Source: Cymodocea nodosa
Lineage: Eukaryota; Streptophyta; Magnoliopsida; Alismatales; Cymodoceaceae
DNA: 64,000 bases
Assembly (NCBI GenBank): GCA_036874045.1
Contig: JAZBRI010000011.1
Location: forward strand, 10,221,501 to 10,285,500
Reading direction: 5' to 3'
In this document: piece by piece, positions 22,710 through 33,153 of the stretch
Layout: each line of letters starts with the position of its first letter
Position numbering within the stretch: position 1 is the stretch's first letter
Translations under genes and position numbers: made by a program
The notes under the pieces: generated by a model
The model's database searches: none
What the model saw: only the letters and a program-made list of their open reading frames with translations
Told to the model about the DNA's origin: nothing

Positions 22710-23675
22710 AATCCAAGTTTTTCTGGTGCGTTGTTGGAGATCCAATACAAGTTATCTGGTGTCGTGCTGGCCAAGCAAACACTCTTCTTCTCTAGTTGTC
22801 GAATTTCCAAACTTCTTACGTTTGCTGCTCCTTTTCTGAAATTGCTTGAAATTTTGAACTTCTTCTGATGTTGGGGAATTTTTCAGAATATGAATATTCA
22901 AACTTAACTTTTCAGTTAGGGATCCAGATTGAATATTCAAACTTGGTTTTTGAGATTGGGATCCTCTGTTGTAATGTAGCTCGTACTCTCTATTAGTAGT
23001 CGAACTATGTCTTCACGTTTAGCATGTTCATCCACTTAATCCATAATCCACGTACTAATTTTTTCTTTAATCCAAATTACTATCTTTTTGAGTTTCCACT
23101 TTCTCCACTATCATTTTGAATTTCCACGATCTCCTCTTGTAGATTCACTAAGACTTTATCTTCCTAGAGTTTTGTAGAATATCTTCTAAGTCTTCGATTT
23201 AGTCGAACACTTATCCTTTAAGTCTTGTAAAAACTCGAATACTTATCTGTAACTCTTTGAGTTTTTGCACCTACAAAACACGTGACTAAACATAGCAAAC
23301 TTATCTATTCGTTAGTCATTTATAAAACTCGAAGACTTATCTATCCATGCATATAAAAACTCGAACAGTTATCTAATTACCTAACACACATGGAAAACAC
23401 GTGACAACTTAAAACATTAAAAACACACGTGCAGATAACTTAACTATACAAGTTTTTAACATGAACTATTCGACAAAAACGAAACGTTAACTATCCGAAA
23501 GTTTAACTATCAAAAATCTGACTCTTCGAAAAACTTTAACTTATCTAACATAAAAATGAAACTTTCCAATAATATGTTAACATTTAATTATGTAACTATT
23601 ACACTTAGAGAATATTATTTAAACTTATTTAAAAACTTTAATAAAGCATATATCATCAAAACAAAATTTCTAACA

Positions 23676-24368
23676 ATCTTTCTCATCGTGGAGTTACACA
23701 ACAGAACAGAATCGCTTTGATCTCTACTGTTCTAAGTTCTAAATGATTCTATGGATAATGCCCCCAAACCCTAAGTTTAGTATAAATAAGCCCTAAGTTT
23801 AGGTAGGTAATCGGGTCACTTCCCACGCTAAACTCTCGCTCTCTCATTTGTGGAATTATGGTTAACTCCATGAACTTAGTCCGTGGACTTAACTACAGTA
23901 CTTCGTTGAGTTAGAGTTAACTAAATAGGGTAAATTCGTTAACTTATCCTACACTCAATGGACTTCCTGTAAAGTTATATCTAATAAAAATGCATATAAT
24001 AATAATTTTTACTTCGATCAAGACCGAAGAATTTTCGGTCTAGCCGATCTTACTTTTTCCACACTTTAAAATTTTTCGGTTAAACCATTATATTCCTTGG
24101 TTGAACCTAAATTACATATATTTCTTCTCTCTTTTTTTTTCTATTAGTTGAACTCATACTATACTTCGATAACACCGACATTAAACTAAATATAATATAA
24201 ATATCTTTTTATATTATTGTGTTTCAATCAGACTGATGGATCCTATTGGTTAAACCGCAACAATTTTTTTCTTTTTAAAATATGTTTCGGTAAAACCAAT
24301 AATTCCTTTTAGTTTAACCGTGATTATATTTAAATAAGATTTTTTTTTTATACTTAGAAAATTTCTTA
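23676..24368 (-). other. G1 accessory start and spacer up to integrase
   Basis: Read on the minus strand, 24368-23687 is the spacer after integrase and 23686-23676 is the accessory start codon with its next codons, cut by LTR B. The spacer aligns with 12520-13069 of G2. It holds CGGTT/AACCG motifs (about 24015-24310), GAGTTA/TAACTC pairs (about 23850-23960), and a leader-like stretch next to the start codon (23690-23840). Confidence 0.72.
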
Positions 24369-25819
24369 CTAAGTGAAGCTCAAGTAATCCTCTATTCTTA
24401 CTTCTTCTATAATTCCAAAGTAACTTTTTGGTATTTTCAAAATAGGCCTAAGTCTTTGTCCATTTACTTTAAATATATTATGATTTTTAGGATTTTGAAT
24501 TTTAATAACTGCATAGAGATAAATATTTCAAACTATGTAAGGTCCTACCCATCTAGATCTTAATTTTCCTAGATGGTTATGGAGTCTAGTCATGTAAAGA
24601 TATACTGCTTGTCCTATTTCAAAGGTTTTTGGAATAATTTTCCTGTCATGCCAAAACTTCATTTTCTCTTTTTCTCTTACAGTTTTTGAATAAACTTCAT
24701 TCCTAAATTCTTCAAATTCAATCAATTGTATTTTCCTATTTTCAGCAGCTTGATTTAAATTAGTGTTCAGAGTTTTTAATACCCAATAAGCTTTATGTTC
24801 AATTTTAGTTGGTAAATGACAACTTTTTCCATATACTAGCCTAAGAGGTGACATACCTAAGCTTGTCCAAAGTGCATCTATCAATCTATTAGCGCAATCT
24901 ATTCTAGTAGGATTTACTACTTTTTCTAAGATTAACTTAATTTGTTTGTTTGCACTTTTTACTTGTCCACTTGTTTGCGGATGATATGATGTTGCAATTT
25001 TGTGGTTTACTCTATATTTCTTCATTAAGGCTTCGAAACTTCTATTACAAAAATGAGTTCCTCTATCACTGATAATAGCTTTAGGTATTCCAAATCTAGC
25101 AAATATATTAGTTCTTATAAATTGTATTACCACTTTGTTGTCATTAGTTTTTGTAGGAATAGCTTCTATCCATTTAGATACATAATCCACCCCCAACAAT
25201 ATATAATTAAATTGATTAGACGTAGGAAATGGACCCATAAAATCTATTCCCCACACATCAAAGATTTCAACCTCAACAATAGGATTAAGAGGCAACATAT
25301 TCCTCTTTGATAATCTTCCTATTTGTTGACATTTTAAACAACTTAAGCAATATTTATGAGCATCTTTGAATAGTGTTGGCCAATAAAATCCACATTGCAG
25401 AATTTTAGCAGTAGTTTTCTTGAACCAAAATGCCCTCCACATGCTTAGTTATGGCAGAAAGACAATATGCTCTGATATTTAGTTTCTGGAACACACCTCC
25501 TTAAAACAAGATCAAGACATTTCTTAAATAAGTATGGGTCTTCCCAATAGTAATATTTTACTCTTGAAAAGAAGAATTTCTTATCCTGTTTATTCCAATC
25601 TTTAGGTGTTAAACCAGTAACTAAGTAATTAACTATGTTTGCATACCAAGGCATTGTGTTGATGGTCATTAATTGTTCATCAGGAAAATTATCCTTAATT
25701 TCAATATTTGATTTTTCTATTTGTAATATTGATAAATGATCTGCTACTACATTCTCACAACCCTTTTTATCTTTAATTTCTAGATCAAATTCTTGTAATA
25801 ATAATATCCACCAGATCAA
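24369..25819 (-). pseudogene. G1 integrase remnant, Athila lineage
   Basis: Landmarks on the minus strand: the RNase H end and linker (DKKGCENVVADHLS, PWYANIVNYLVTGLTPKDWN), the zinc-binding CLKCQQIGRLSKRN, then the core with DVWGIDFMGPFPTSNQF, DYVSKWIEAIPTKTND, ISDRGTHFCNRSFEALMKKY and YHPQTSGQVKS, and the LRLVYGKSCHLPTKIEHKAYW tail followed by the RSRWVGPYIV block. This is Athila-like and close to the G2 integrase. It joins element cDNA to host DNA. Broken, with a few breaks; 304 codons stay open at 24528-25442. Confidence 0.92.
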
Positions 25820-27160
25820 TCAAGGTTTGGTCTCTTTTTTTGCTATTAGGTGCTTTAAAGCTGAATGATCTGTGTATACTATCACTTTAGCTCCAATCAG
25901 ATATGATTTAAACTTTTCTAAGGCAAACACAATAGCTAACAATTCTTTTTCAGTAGTTGTATAATTAACTTGAGCATCATTTAAGGTTTTGTTTGCATAA
26001 TGAATCACTCTAGGAGATTTTTCTATCTTCTATCCCAACACTGCTCCTACAGCAAAATCAGATGCATCGCACATTAATTCAAATGGATGGCTCCAATCAG
26101 GTGCTTGAATTATAGGAGTTGAAATTAAGCTAGTTTTAAGCTTGAAAAATGCCTCTTTGCAATTTTTATCAAAATTGAATGGGACATCTTTTAATAGATT
26201 GGTTAAAGGTGCAACAATTTTGCTAAAATCTTTAATAAATCTTCTATAAAATCCAGCATGTCCTAGAAAGGATCTAATATCTTTTACTAACTTAGGTTCT
26301 AGTAGATTAGAAATTACTTCTATTTTAGCTTTATCTACTTCCAACCCTTTCTTTGAAACAACATGTCCTAAGACTATTCCTTGTTTAACCATGAAGTGAC
26401 ATTTTTCCCAATTTAGAACCAGACTTTTTTCCATACATCATTTTAATACTTGGTCTAAATTGTTTAAACACACTTCATATGAAGGTCCATAAACAATAAA
26501 ATCATCCATAAATATTTCTAAAAAATCTTCAATCATTCTAGTGAATATGCCTTGCATACACCTTTGAAAGGTGGCTAGTGCATTACATAGTTCGAATGAC
26601 ATTCTCTTAAAAGCATAAGTTCCATTAGGACAGGTGAAAGTTGTTTTCTCTTGATCCTCTAATGCTATTGGGACTTGATTATATCTTGAATACCCATCTA
26701 GGAAACAAAAATATTTTTGCCCTACTAATTTTTCTAGCATTTGATCTATGAAAGGTAAGGGAAAATGATTTTTCCTAGTCACTGCATCCAGCTTTCTATA
26801 GTCTATACACACTCTCCAGCCTGATTGAATTCTAGTAGGTATCAAGTCTTGACTTTCATTCCTAATAACTATTAATCATGATTTCTTGGGAACTACATGG
26901 ATTGGGCTAACCCATGAGCTATCAGAAATCAGATAAATTATGTCATTATCTAACCATTTAACTATTTCCTTCCTAACTACTTCTTTAAGGTTTGGATTTA
27001 ATCTCCTCTCAGGAATTCTAACAGGTTTAGCATTCTCTTCTAAATATATGTGGTGACAGCATAAAGTTGCACTCAACTCTTTCATATCAGTCATAGTCCA
27101 TCCTATTGCTTCTTTATAAGTTTTGACTATATCTTTTAATTTAGCAATTTGATCCTCTTT
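25820..27160 (-). pseudogene. G1 reverse transcriptase and RNase H remnant
   Basis: The gypsy-type RT runs from ENAKPVRIPERRLNPNLKEVV and WVSPIHVVPKK through RVCIDYRKLDAVTRKNHFPL, FLDGYSRYNQ and TFTCPNGTYAFKRM to the catalytic FMDD at about 26500 (EIFMDDFIVYG). RNase H follows with [34 protein letters not shown] and [11 protein letters not shown]. It would copy element RNA to DNA and remove the RNA strand. It lies between protease and integrase, the normal gypsy order. Broken, with several breaks. Confidence 0.92.
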
Positions 27161-28117
27161 TAAATCTGAAGCAACAATGATTGGACATGTTCATTTTTCT
27201 TCTAGAAATATATAGGTTAATTCAAAAGGTAAAGGTTTTAATTCTAATTGCTGCCCATCAAAAGGTAGAGCTCCTAATTGAATATCATCATTTTCTAAAT
27301 TAATTTCTTCTTGATCTCCTTTTATATTTATGCTTTCACTTTCCTCTAAAGTTTTAGAATTGAGTTGCCTAGTTAACTCTTCTTGAATCACATCTTCTAG
27401 CATATCTCCTTCATCCTCTAAAAAATCTATGGTATGTAAGGGCATTTCTAACTCCTCAAACTTTTCTGGTTTGAAAATATTTAATTGAGTATCCTCATTA
27501 CCATATGTTAACTTCATTACTCTAGTTTTACAATTAATAATAGCCCCTGATGTTGCTAAAAATGGTCTTCCCAAAATTAAAGATGTAACACTATTTTTAT
27601 GATTAATTTGTTAGGAATCCAAAATTACAATATCAATAGGATATATGAAGTTTTTGATTTTAATTAAGACATCCTCTATTTTTCCTCTAGGGTATCTTAT
27701 ACTTCTATCAGCTAATTGAATAACAGTCCTAGTAGGGATTAAGTCTTCTAATCCTAAGGATGCAAATATATCACTTGGCATAACATTTATACCTGCACCA
27801 AAGTCTATTAAGGTTCTTTCTAGAATGGTATTTCCTATGGTGCATGATATAATAGGGATTCCAAGATCAGATAACTTTTTAAGAATTTGTGGCAGAAATA
27901 GGGAACTACTTTGCTCATCTAACAAGACTTTCCTTAAAACTTTTCGCTCTCTTTCCTTAGTACACCAATCCTTAAGAAATTTAGCACAAGGTGGCATTTT
28001 CTGCAATAAATCTTACAAAGGAATGTTAACTTGTACTTTTTCAAAAATTTCTCTAATTTTTTCTTATTTTTCAAAACTTTCATTTGATTTGTTTAATCAT
28101 TTTTAGTCTCATTTGCA
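27161..28117 (-). pseudogene. G1 aspartic protease region remnant
   Basis: It contains the gag-protease linker block found in Athila-like elements (KMPPCAKFLKDWCTKERE, DLGIPIISCTIGNTILE), the protease core around LIDFGAGINVMPSDIFASLGL and IQLADRSIRYPRGKIEDVLI, and then MGRPFLATSGAIINCKTRVMKL. It would cut the polyprotein. A long acidic linker (DFLEDEGDMLEDVIQEEL) leads to RT. Broken, with a few breaks. Confidence 0.87.
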
Positions 28118-28975
28118 GATTCGGATTTTTTTTCATTGATTTCTATATTTTCAGATATTACATTTTCATTCTCATTTTGGTTTTTGTTCTTATCCACCTA
28201 CATATTATTTTTGTTTTGAATTCTTGATGGTATATCAATTCCAAATCTTAATGTTATACATACATCTTCCATATTTTCATTACTTTCTTGATGTTCTTGT
28301 ATATCATTTTCGTGATTATGATCTTCAACTATTTTTAGTCTTAAATTGCACTCTTTAAATTCTCTTGCATTGGTATTTTCTTTTGTTTGTATATCTTGCA
28401 AATTATGCAGATCTATAACATTATAATTTTCATTTGTGTTGTCCTGTTGCATAACTTGTAATTTCATTATATATTCGTCCAATGCTTTTAATTTTCTTTC
28501 CAGATCATCTAATCTCATTGCATTCAATTTTTGATCAATTTTCATTATGGTTTTTTCAGTTTCATAAATGATATCAATTTTAGGTTCTGAATATGCTTCC
28601 TTATAGTTTAATTGGTTGACTTCTTGTTGTTGACACAAATTGTTCCAATTTGTCCATGTTTTGCTCTATGCTATGCTCCAGTCTGTCATACCTATCCCAA
28701 ACTTCCTTGTCTCTCAACATATTACACATTCTAAGCTAACCATTAGTTGGGTAAACCATAGGATTCTCATACTCAAATCTATTATAGTGAAGATAATTCA
28801 TTTGTTGTTCATGTGATCTAACCATCTGCGATCGTTTCAATTTCAAACAATCAGAAATGTTGTAACCTTCCAAATTGCAGAATTCACATATGCTAACTAC
28901 AAGTTTCAGAAATCTTTGAGCATAAGCATATGCCATATTCTCCATTATAGTAGAAAACACACAACACTCTTGCTA
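28118..28975 (-). pseudogene. G1 5' zinc-knuckle region, with no capsid domain
   Basis: This is the first coding sequence after the primer site on the minus strand. Near its start it has a zinc-knuckle-like cluster CEFCNLEGYNISDC followed by a NYLHYNRFEYENPMVYPTNG block, which resembles the part of Athila gag just after the knuckle. A coiled-coil-like stretch (LDDLERKLKALDEYIMKLQV) and a polar linker lead to protease. Only about 130 bp lie between the leader and this region, so there is no room for the Retrotrans_gag capsid domain. In this element that domain lies at 4326-5672. Broken, with several breaks. Confidence 0.75.
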
Positions 28976-29004
28976 TTAAAAGAAAACAGCACTTACAGTT
29001 GCTT

Positions 29005-29111
29005 AGCTTCTCAATTCCCTAGCAACGGTGCTAGAAAACTTGTTTGGTTGCTTTAGGCGACACTAGAGAACTTGTTTGGTTCCTAGGCAACAACGCTAGA
29101 AAACTTGTATT
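29005..29111 (-). repeat. G1 primer-site leader with three tandem copies
   Basis: Next to the LTR end the minus strand reads CTAGCGTTGTTGCCTAGGAACC, close to the primer site common in Athila-like elements (TGGCGCCGTTGCCGGGG type, usually assigned to tRNA-Asp). The unit of about 31 bp, on the + strand ending GCTAGAAAACTTGTTTGGTT, occurs three times in a row (about 29019-29049, 29050-29081, 29082-29111). The outer two look primer-site-like (GCAACGGTGCTAG and GCAACAACGCTAG). The middle copy is more diverged. Confidence 0.75.
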
Positions 29112-30505
29112 TGTTAACTTCTATTTTTAACTTGGTTAATTTGTCTTTATGCTTATTTCAATAATTTCTTTTTAGAAGTAAACAAACAACCTTTCACACA
29201 AATTACATATTAATTCCAATTTGTATTTTAATTGCAATTGCATAGAGTATATTGTATTTGTGTACAACTATAGGTCGATCCCATAGAGAATTGAGTAAGA
29301 ATTGTGTACTGTTTCATTTTTTATATTATACTTAATGTGTTCAATAATCACTCCGTTAAGTTACAGTTAACACAACGGACTAAGTTCGTGGAGTTATGGC
29401 TAACTCAACGAACTATTCTCATGGACTTAAGTTAACTCCACGAGCCTATCTTTCTAGTTTAATACTGCTATTTACAAAGGAATTCGACCAACCATTAGGC
29501 GGTTCCACAAATTGTAAATAACATCAATTAAGCTCTTTAATGCTTGTTAATAATAGATTTATCATTAAGCAACACTAACATTCAAATATTTCAAACAGTA
29601 ACCATTAAAATCTTTAAGTATCTAGAACAAATCAATTTTAGTAAACTGTAATACTATTTTCTATTTTCTGAATCAAATAAACATAAAACATTCACAATAC
29701 TGACAATGATAACTTTAATCATGATACAAAACAAACAATACAACACTTAAATACTAAATATAAACACAGATAAGTTATTGTTTTTGGTATTTTTATTTTG
29801 AGATGTTCATGAAATGGGCGAAAGGTGAAATGTAGAAATCTCTATCGATAGTAAGTACTTCTGTCACTACATGCTACACGATTACACCACTGAAAACTTA
29901 ATCACTTACAATTCTGCTGTCTCTCCCTATAGAATTGCCAGTCCAGAATTGCAAGATGATCTCCTCTTCAGCATACTGGCATCAACCCGAAACCAAGGCT
30001 AGAAACTTTACGATCTCCTAAGATATGAGTCAGTGCTTGGTAAAAATGGCTTCCCTTCCTATGACGCGATCACTCCTCACAGTGGTTGTCAAGTACCATA
30101 TTTAGCTCAAAATTGACCCGACATCAAGAAAGTATCCTCATAGACCTCCAATGGTTGGTGATTATGGTAATGTTGGTGATGTTGGTAAATTATTGGTGAT
30201 GGTGTGGATGCTTTAGTGAATTTCCGACGCTGCCTGTAGTTAGCACAGTCCTCCACCTTTACACACACTGCCACACACCGCCAACCACACTTTCTTCATT
30301 TTTTCTCCTCTTCTTTTATATTTCTTCAGTAGTAGCTGCTTTTGCTTTAGATGATCGGTTGGATTTCCTTCATTCAAATCAACAATGGTGATTTCTTCTC
30401 CCTTCCATGAGTGAATTCCTGCGTGATACGTGAAATCGTGGTTTTCCTTCAAATGTCATGTTCCTGTAACCGCTACAGTGGCATATTAGAAATTAAATGG
30501 TCTGT
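29112..30505 (-). repeat. G1 5' LTR, cut by A2
   Basis: On the + strand it begins TGTTAACTTC, the reverse of the family G LTR end, and aligns in reverse with about 21385-22709 of G2. The first 670 bp or so of the LTR, on the right side here, are not present: A2 begins at 30506. It includes GAGTTA/TAACTC pairs at about 29350-29445 and the transcript-like part with CACTCCTCACAGTGGTTGTC. The five bases before A2 are TCTGT. Confidence 0.85.
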
Positions 30506-32256
30506 TGTTGAGTATTTTTGTTTTGATGATGTGTGCTGAATGAAAATAATCATATTTGTTCAATTACTATTGCTTGTGAAAAGAAATTAAAATCATCAAT
30601 TAATATAGAAAAAGCTTACTGATATAAATACTTGTTTGTATTGGATCTAAAGTTAATAACTAGTCATTTCGTTGCATTAATTTCTCATTTAGCTAAACGT
30701 TAAGTTAACATGTGTTTTTATTGAAAAGCATGATATGTTTTAAAGTTATATCTTCTGTATCATGAACAGTGCATGTTTAGACAACTCATTAAGTTAGAGT
30801 TTTGTTTGTATAGAGGTCATGTGAGAACTCGTTAAGTTAGAGGCTTAAAGGTTAAAATAGGTCACGTGATAACTCGTTAAGTTAGTAAAAGAAGAGACGA
30901 ACTCGTTAAGTTAGTGTTATACACGTGGTGAAATTATAAGTTACGAATGTTATATTGTATCACGTGAGGTGCACATGTTTAACTCATTAAGTTAACATAA
31001 CTAAACGCGTTGAGTTGCTATATTGAACACTAAGGCAACGCGTTAGGTTAGCATTATAAACTTAAGTTGTTATTTTTGCACATGGTAAAATTCTTATTAT
31101 AAAAATATTTGTTTATTACTGAATCAGTGAGTTAAAGTTTTTTTCAGAGACTTACAGGCGTAACTATCCAAAAGGTAACTTAAGTCATGTTTTCAGGTCT
31201 TGACACGTGTCTCACTAGTTTTATAATATAAAGAGTTTTTCGGTGACTTACAACCGTAACTATCCGAAACTTAAACTGTTTTCGGTGAGTTATCGTTTAA
31301 CCTTCCGAAAGAAAGGTTAAGTTGGTTCGTTGAGTTAGCATAACACCACGGACTTAGTTTGTTGAGTTAGCTACAGTACTTGTCACGTGAAATGGCACAT
31401 GAGGAACTCGTTAAGTTAGAAATGTTAAGTTATATATATATACTTATGTTACTCGTTTAGTTAACATTAAAGTAACGACTTCTTATTACACTAATAAAAA
31501 CTTTTTGGATGAGAAAGTTTATTTTGCAGGAAATTTTTTAGAGATCCAAGACTGATGATTAAAGAAAATTCGAAATATAAGGGTGGGTTAGAACGTGTGT
31601 ATTTCAATGAAGGAAAAAGAAAAGACGTCGAGAAGTGGAAAATTGGTAGTGGTTAAACATGAAGGATATGCATGAAATGAAGATATAGTATAAAAGGCAT
31701 AGAATTCTCGTTGATCAAACCATCCTTGCACACAAAACGAAAAATCTTTTCAAGGATCAAACCATCCTTGCACACCAAAAGAAAAATCTTTTTCAGGGAT
31801 CAAAAACACCTCTTCGGGCAAAATCTCTCAAGTGGAAGAAAATTCAGTGAAGCATAAAAAGGTAAGATTTTCCTCATTGAAGATTTGAAGTATCAGAAGA
31901 AAGCAAATTCGGTGAAGCATAAGAAGACAAGATATTCGTCACTAAAGAATTGCTGAAGAAGAAAGAAGAAGAAGAAGAAAGATCTCAAACAAGGAGAAAT
32001 ATTTTAAATTCCGCAAATTACTTTTCTCTATTTGTAGTTATGAAATTGTATAGATGAAACATGGTATCGAAATATAATTGCATCTACAATTTCTAGGGAG
32101 AATTGAATTGTATATTGTAATTGAAACCTTGAATAAAAATGATTTTATGAAAACAATGTCTCGACTTGTTTTAGAGTTTTAAAGTTTCAATTATATTTCA
32201 GAAAATATTAAAAATACACAATTCACCCCCCTCTTGTGTAGCCATACGATCCTACA
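30506..32256 (+). repeat. A2 5' LTR, long variant
   Basis: It starts TGTTGAGTATTTTTG and ends at CCTACA. At 1751 bp it is about 200 bp longer than the LTRs of A3, A4 and A5. The extra sequence at about 31118-31330 carries AACTATCCGAAAC, TTTTCGGTGAGTTA and GGTTCGTTGAGTTAGC motifs. The array of CTCGTTAAGTTAG or CTCATTAAGTTAG with CACGTG boxes is at about 30780-31060. A likely TATA-type element is TATAGTATAAAAGGC near 31683. Confidence 0.9.
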
Positions 32257-32258
32257 AG

Positions 32259-32270
32259 TGGTATCAGAGC
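32259..32270 (+). other. A2 primer binding site
   Basis: TGGTATCAGAGC lies 2 bp after the LTR. It is complementary to the 3' end of initiator-Met tRNA, the usual primer of plant copia elements. A5 has the same site at 61301-61312; those of A3 and A4 differ slightly. Confidence 0.9.
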
Positions 32271-32407
32271 TTTGTTAATAATCTTTGATATAAAATTGAT
32301 ACCAACTTATTTAATATCATTACTTATTCTGCATTCCTTGTTTTTAAACAGACATTAATATCTGAGCATACATTTAACTTTCTTGATTTAAGGCTCAAGT
32401 TGTTTTA

Positions 32408-33153
32408 AAGTTGATCGAGGAACTCTTATGAGTACTACTTTAAAGTTAGATATTGATGACATAGGAAAATCTATAGATCAAAGAAAATACAGAAGTATGA
32501 TTGGTTCTTTACTTTATTTGACTGCTAGTAGACCTGATATTATGTTTGTTGTGTATGTTTGCGCTAGATTTCAATCTAATCCTAAAGAATCACACTTAAT
32601 TGCAGTTAAAAGAATATTTAGATATATACAAGGAACTAAAAATTTTGAATTGTATTATTCTAAGGATAGTTCAATAGATCTTATAGGATATACTAATGCT
32701 GATTATGTAGGATCTAAATCTGATAGAAAGAGTATCAGTGGCACATGTCAATTATTGGGAAATAATTTAGTGTCATGGTTTAGTAAAAAGCAAAACTGTG
32801 TAGCACTTTCTACTACAGAAGCTGAATATGTTGCTGCTGCACTGTGTTGCACTCAGATTCTGTGGATAAGGCAAACTTTAGAAGATTTTGGATTATCTTA
32901 TGATACAACTGAGATTTATTGTGACAATAGTTCTGCAATAAATCTTTCCAAAAATCCTGTATTACATTCAAGAGCAAAGCATATAGAGGTTAGACATCAT
33001 TTTCTAAGAGATAACATAATTAAAGGAAAAATTAAAGTAGAATTTGTGTCTAGTAAAAATCAATTAGCTGATATATTTACAAAACCTCTAGATGAAAATA
33101 CATTCTGCAACATTAGATTAAATTTAGGTATTTGTAGGCTATGTGATGTGTAA
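32408..33153 (+). pseudogene. A2 C-terminal RT/RNase H remnant
   Basis: 241 codons stay open. They carry the RT thumb end (QRKYRSMIGSLLYLTASRPDI) and copia RNase H: NADYVGSKSDRKSISGTC, LSTTEAEYVAAALCCTQILW, YCDNSSAINLSKNPVLHSRA, KHIEVRHHFLRDNI and QLADIFTKPLDE. It joins directly to the leader, the rest of gag-pol being absent. It would degrade the RNA strand in hybrids. It is nearly identical to the end of A3 pol. Confidence 0.92.

Larger units (their letters stand above)
8871..23675 (-). repeat. Solo LTR of a third SIRE-type family (LTR B), split by G2
   Basis: There are two pieces, 8871-9174 and 22710-23675, about 1270 bp in all. On the + strand it starts TATAAGATCGTTTGTATCAC with GAGGGTGAATTGTGT nearby, which resembles the family A LTR end but is clearly different. 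It ends ATCATCAAAACAAAATTTCTAACA, the counterpart of the family A LTR start. Perfect 5-bp target repeats ATCTT lie at 8866-8870 and 23676-23680, in the accessory ORF of G1. No internal sequence is present, so this is a solo LTR. The right piece carries several AACTATCCGAAA-type motifs (about 23280-23540). G2 occupies the middle. Confidence 0.85.
4147..30505 (-). mobile_element. G1: Athila-like Ty3/gypsy element, minus strand, heavily interrupted
   Basis: Read on the minus strand the parts are: 5' LTR (29112-30505, its start cut by A2), primer-site leader (29005-29111), zinc-knuckle region, protease, RT/RNase H, integrase (to 24369), spacer, accessory ORF (start at 23686, bulk at 8870-6633), spacer, and capsid gag (5672-4326). 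A1 cuts it at 4147 and the 3' end is outside the window. The solo LTR B, with G2 inside it, interrupts the accessory ORF just after its start. The integrase and capsid sequences are Athila-like. It is the oldest layer of the left half, heavily decayed with well over ten breaks. Confidence 0.87.

Noticed and set aside
9170-22714. A target-site duplication for G2
   Set aside because: CTCTT on the left and AATCC on the right do not match, so no duplication is claimed.
29016-29033. tRNA gene at the primer sites
   Set aside because: Only 12-18 bases complementary to tRNA 3' ends are present, as expected of primer sites. No cloverleaf follows.
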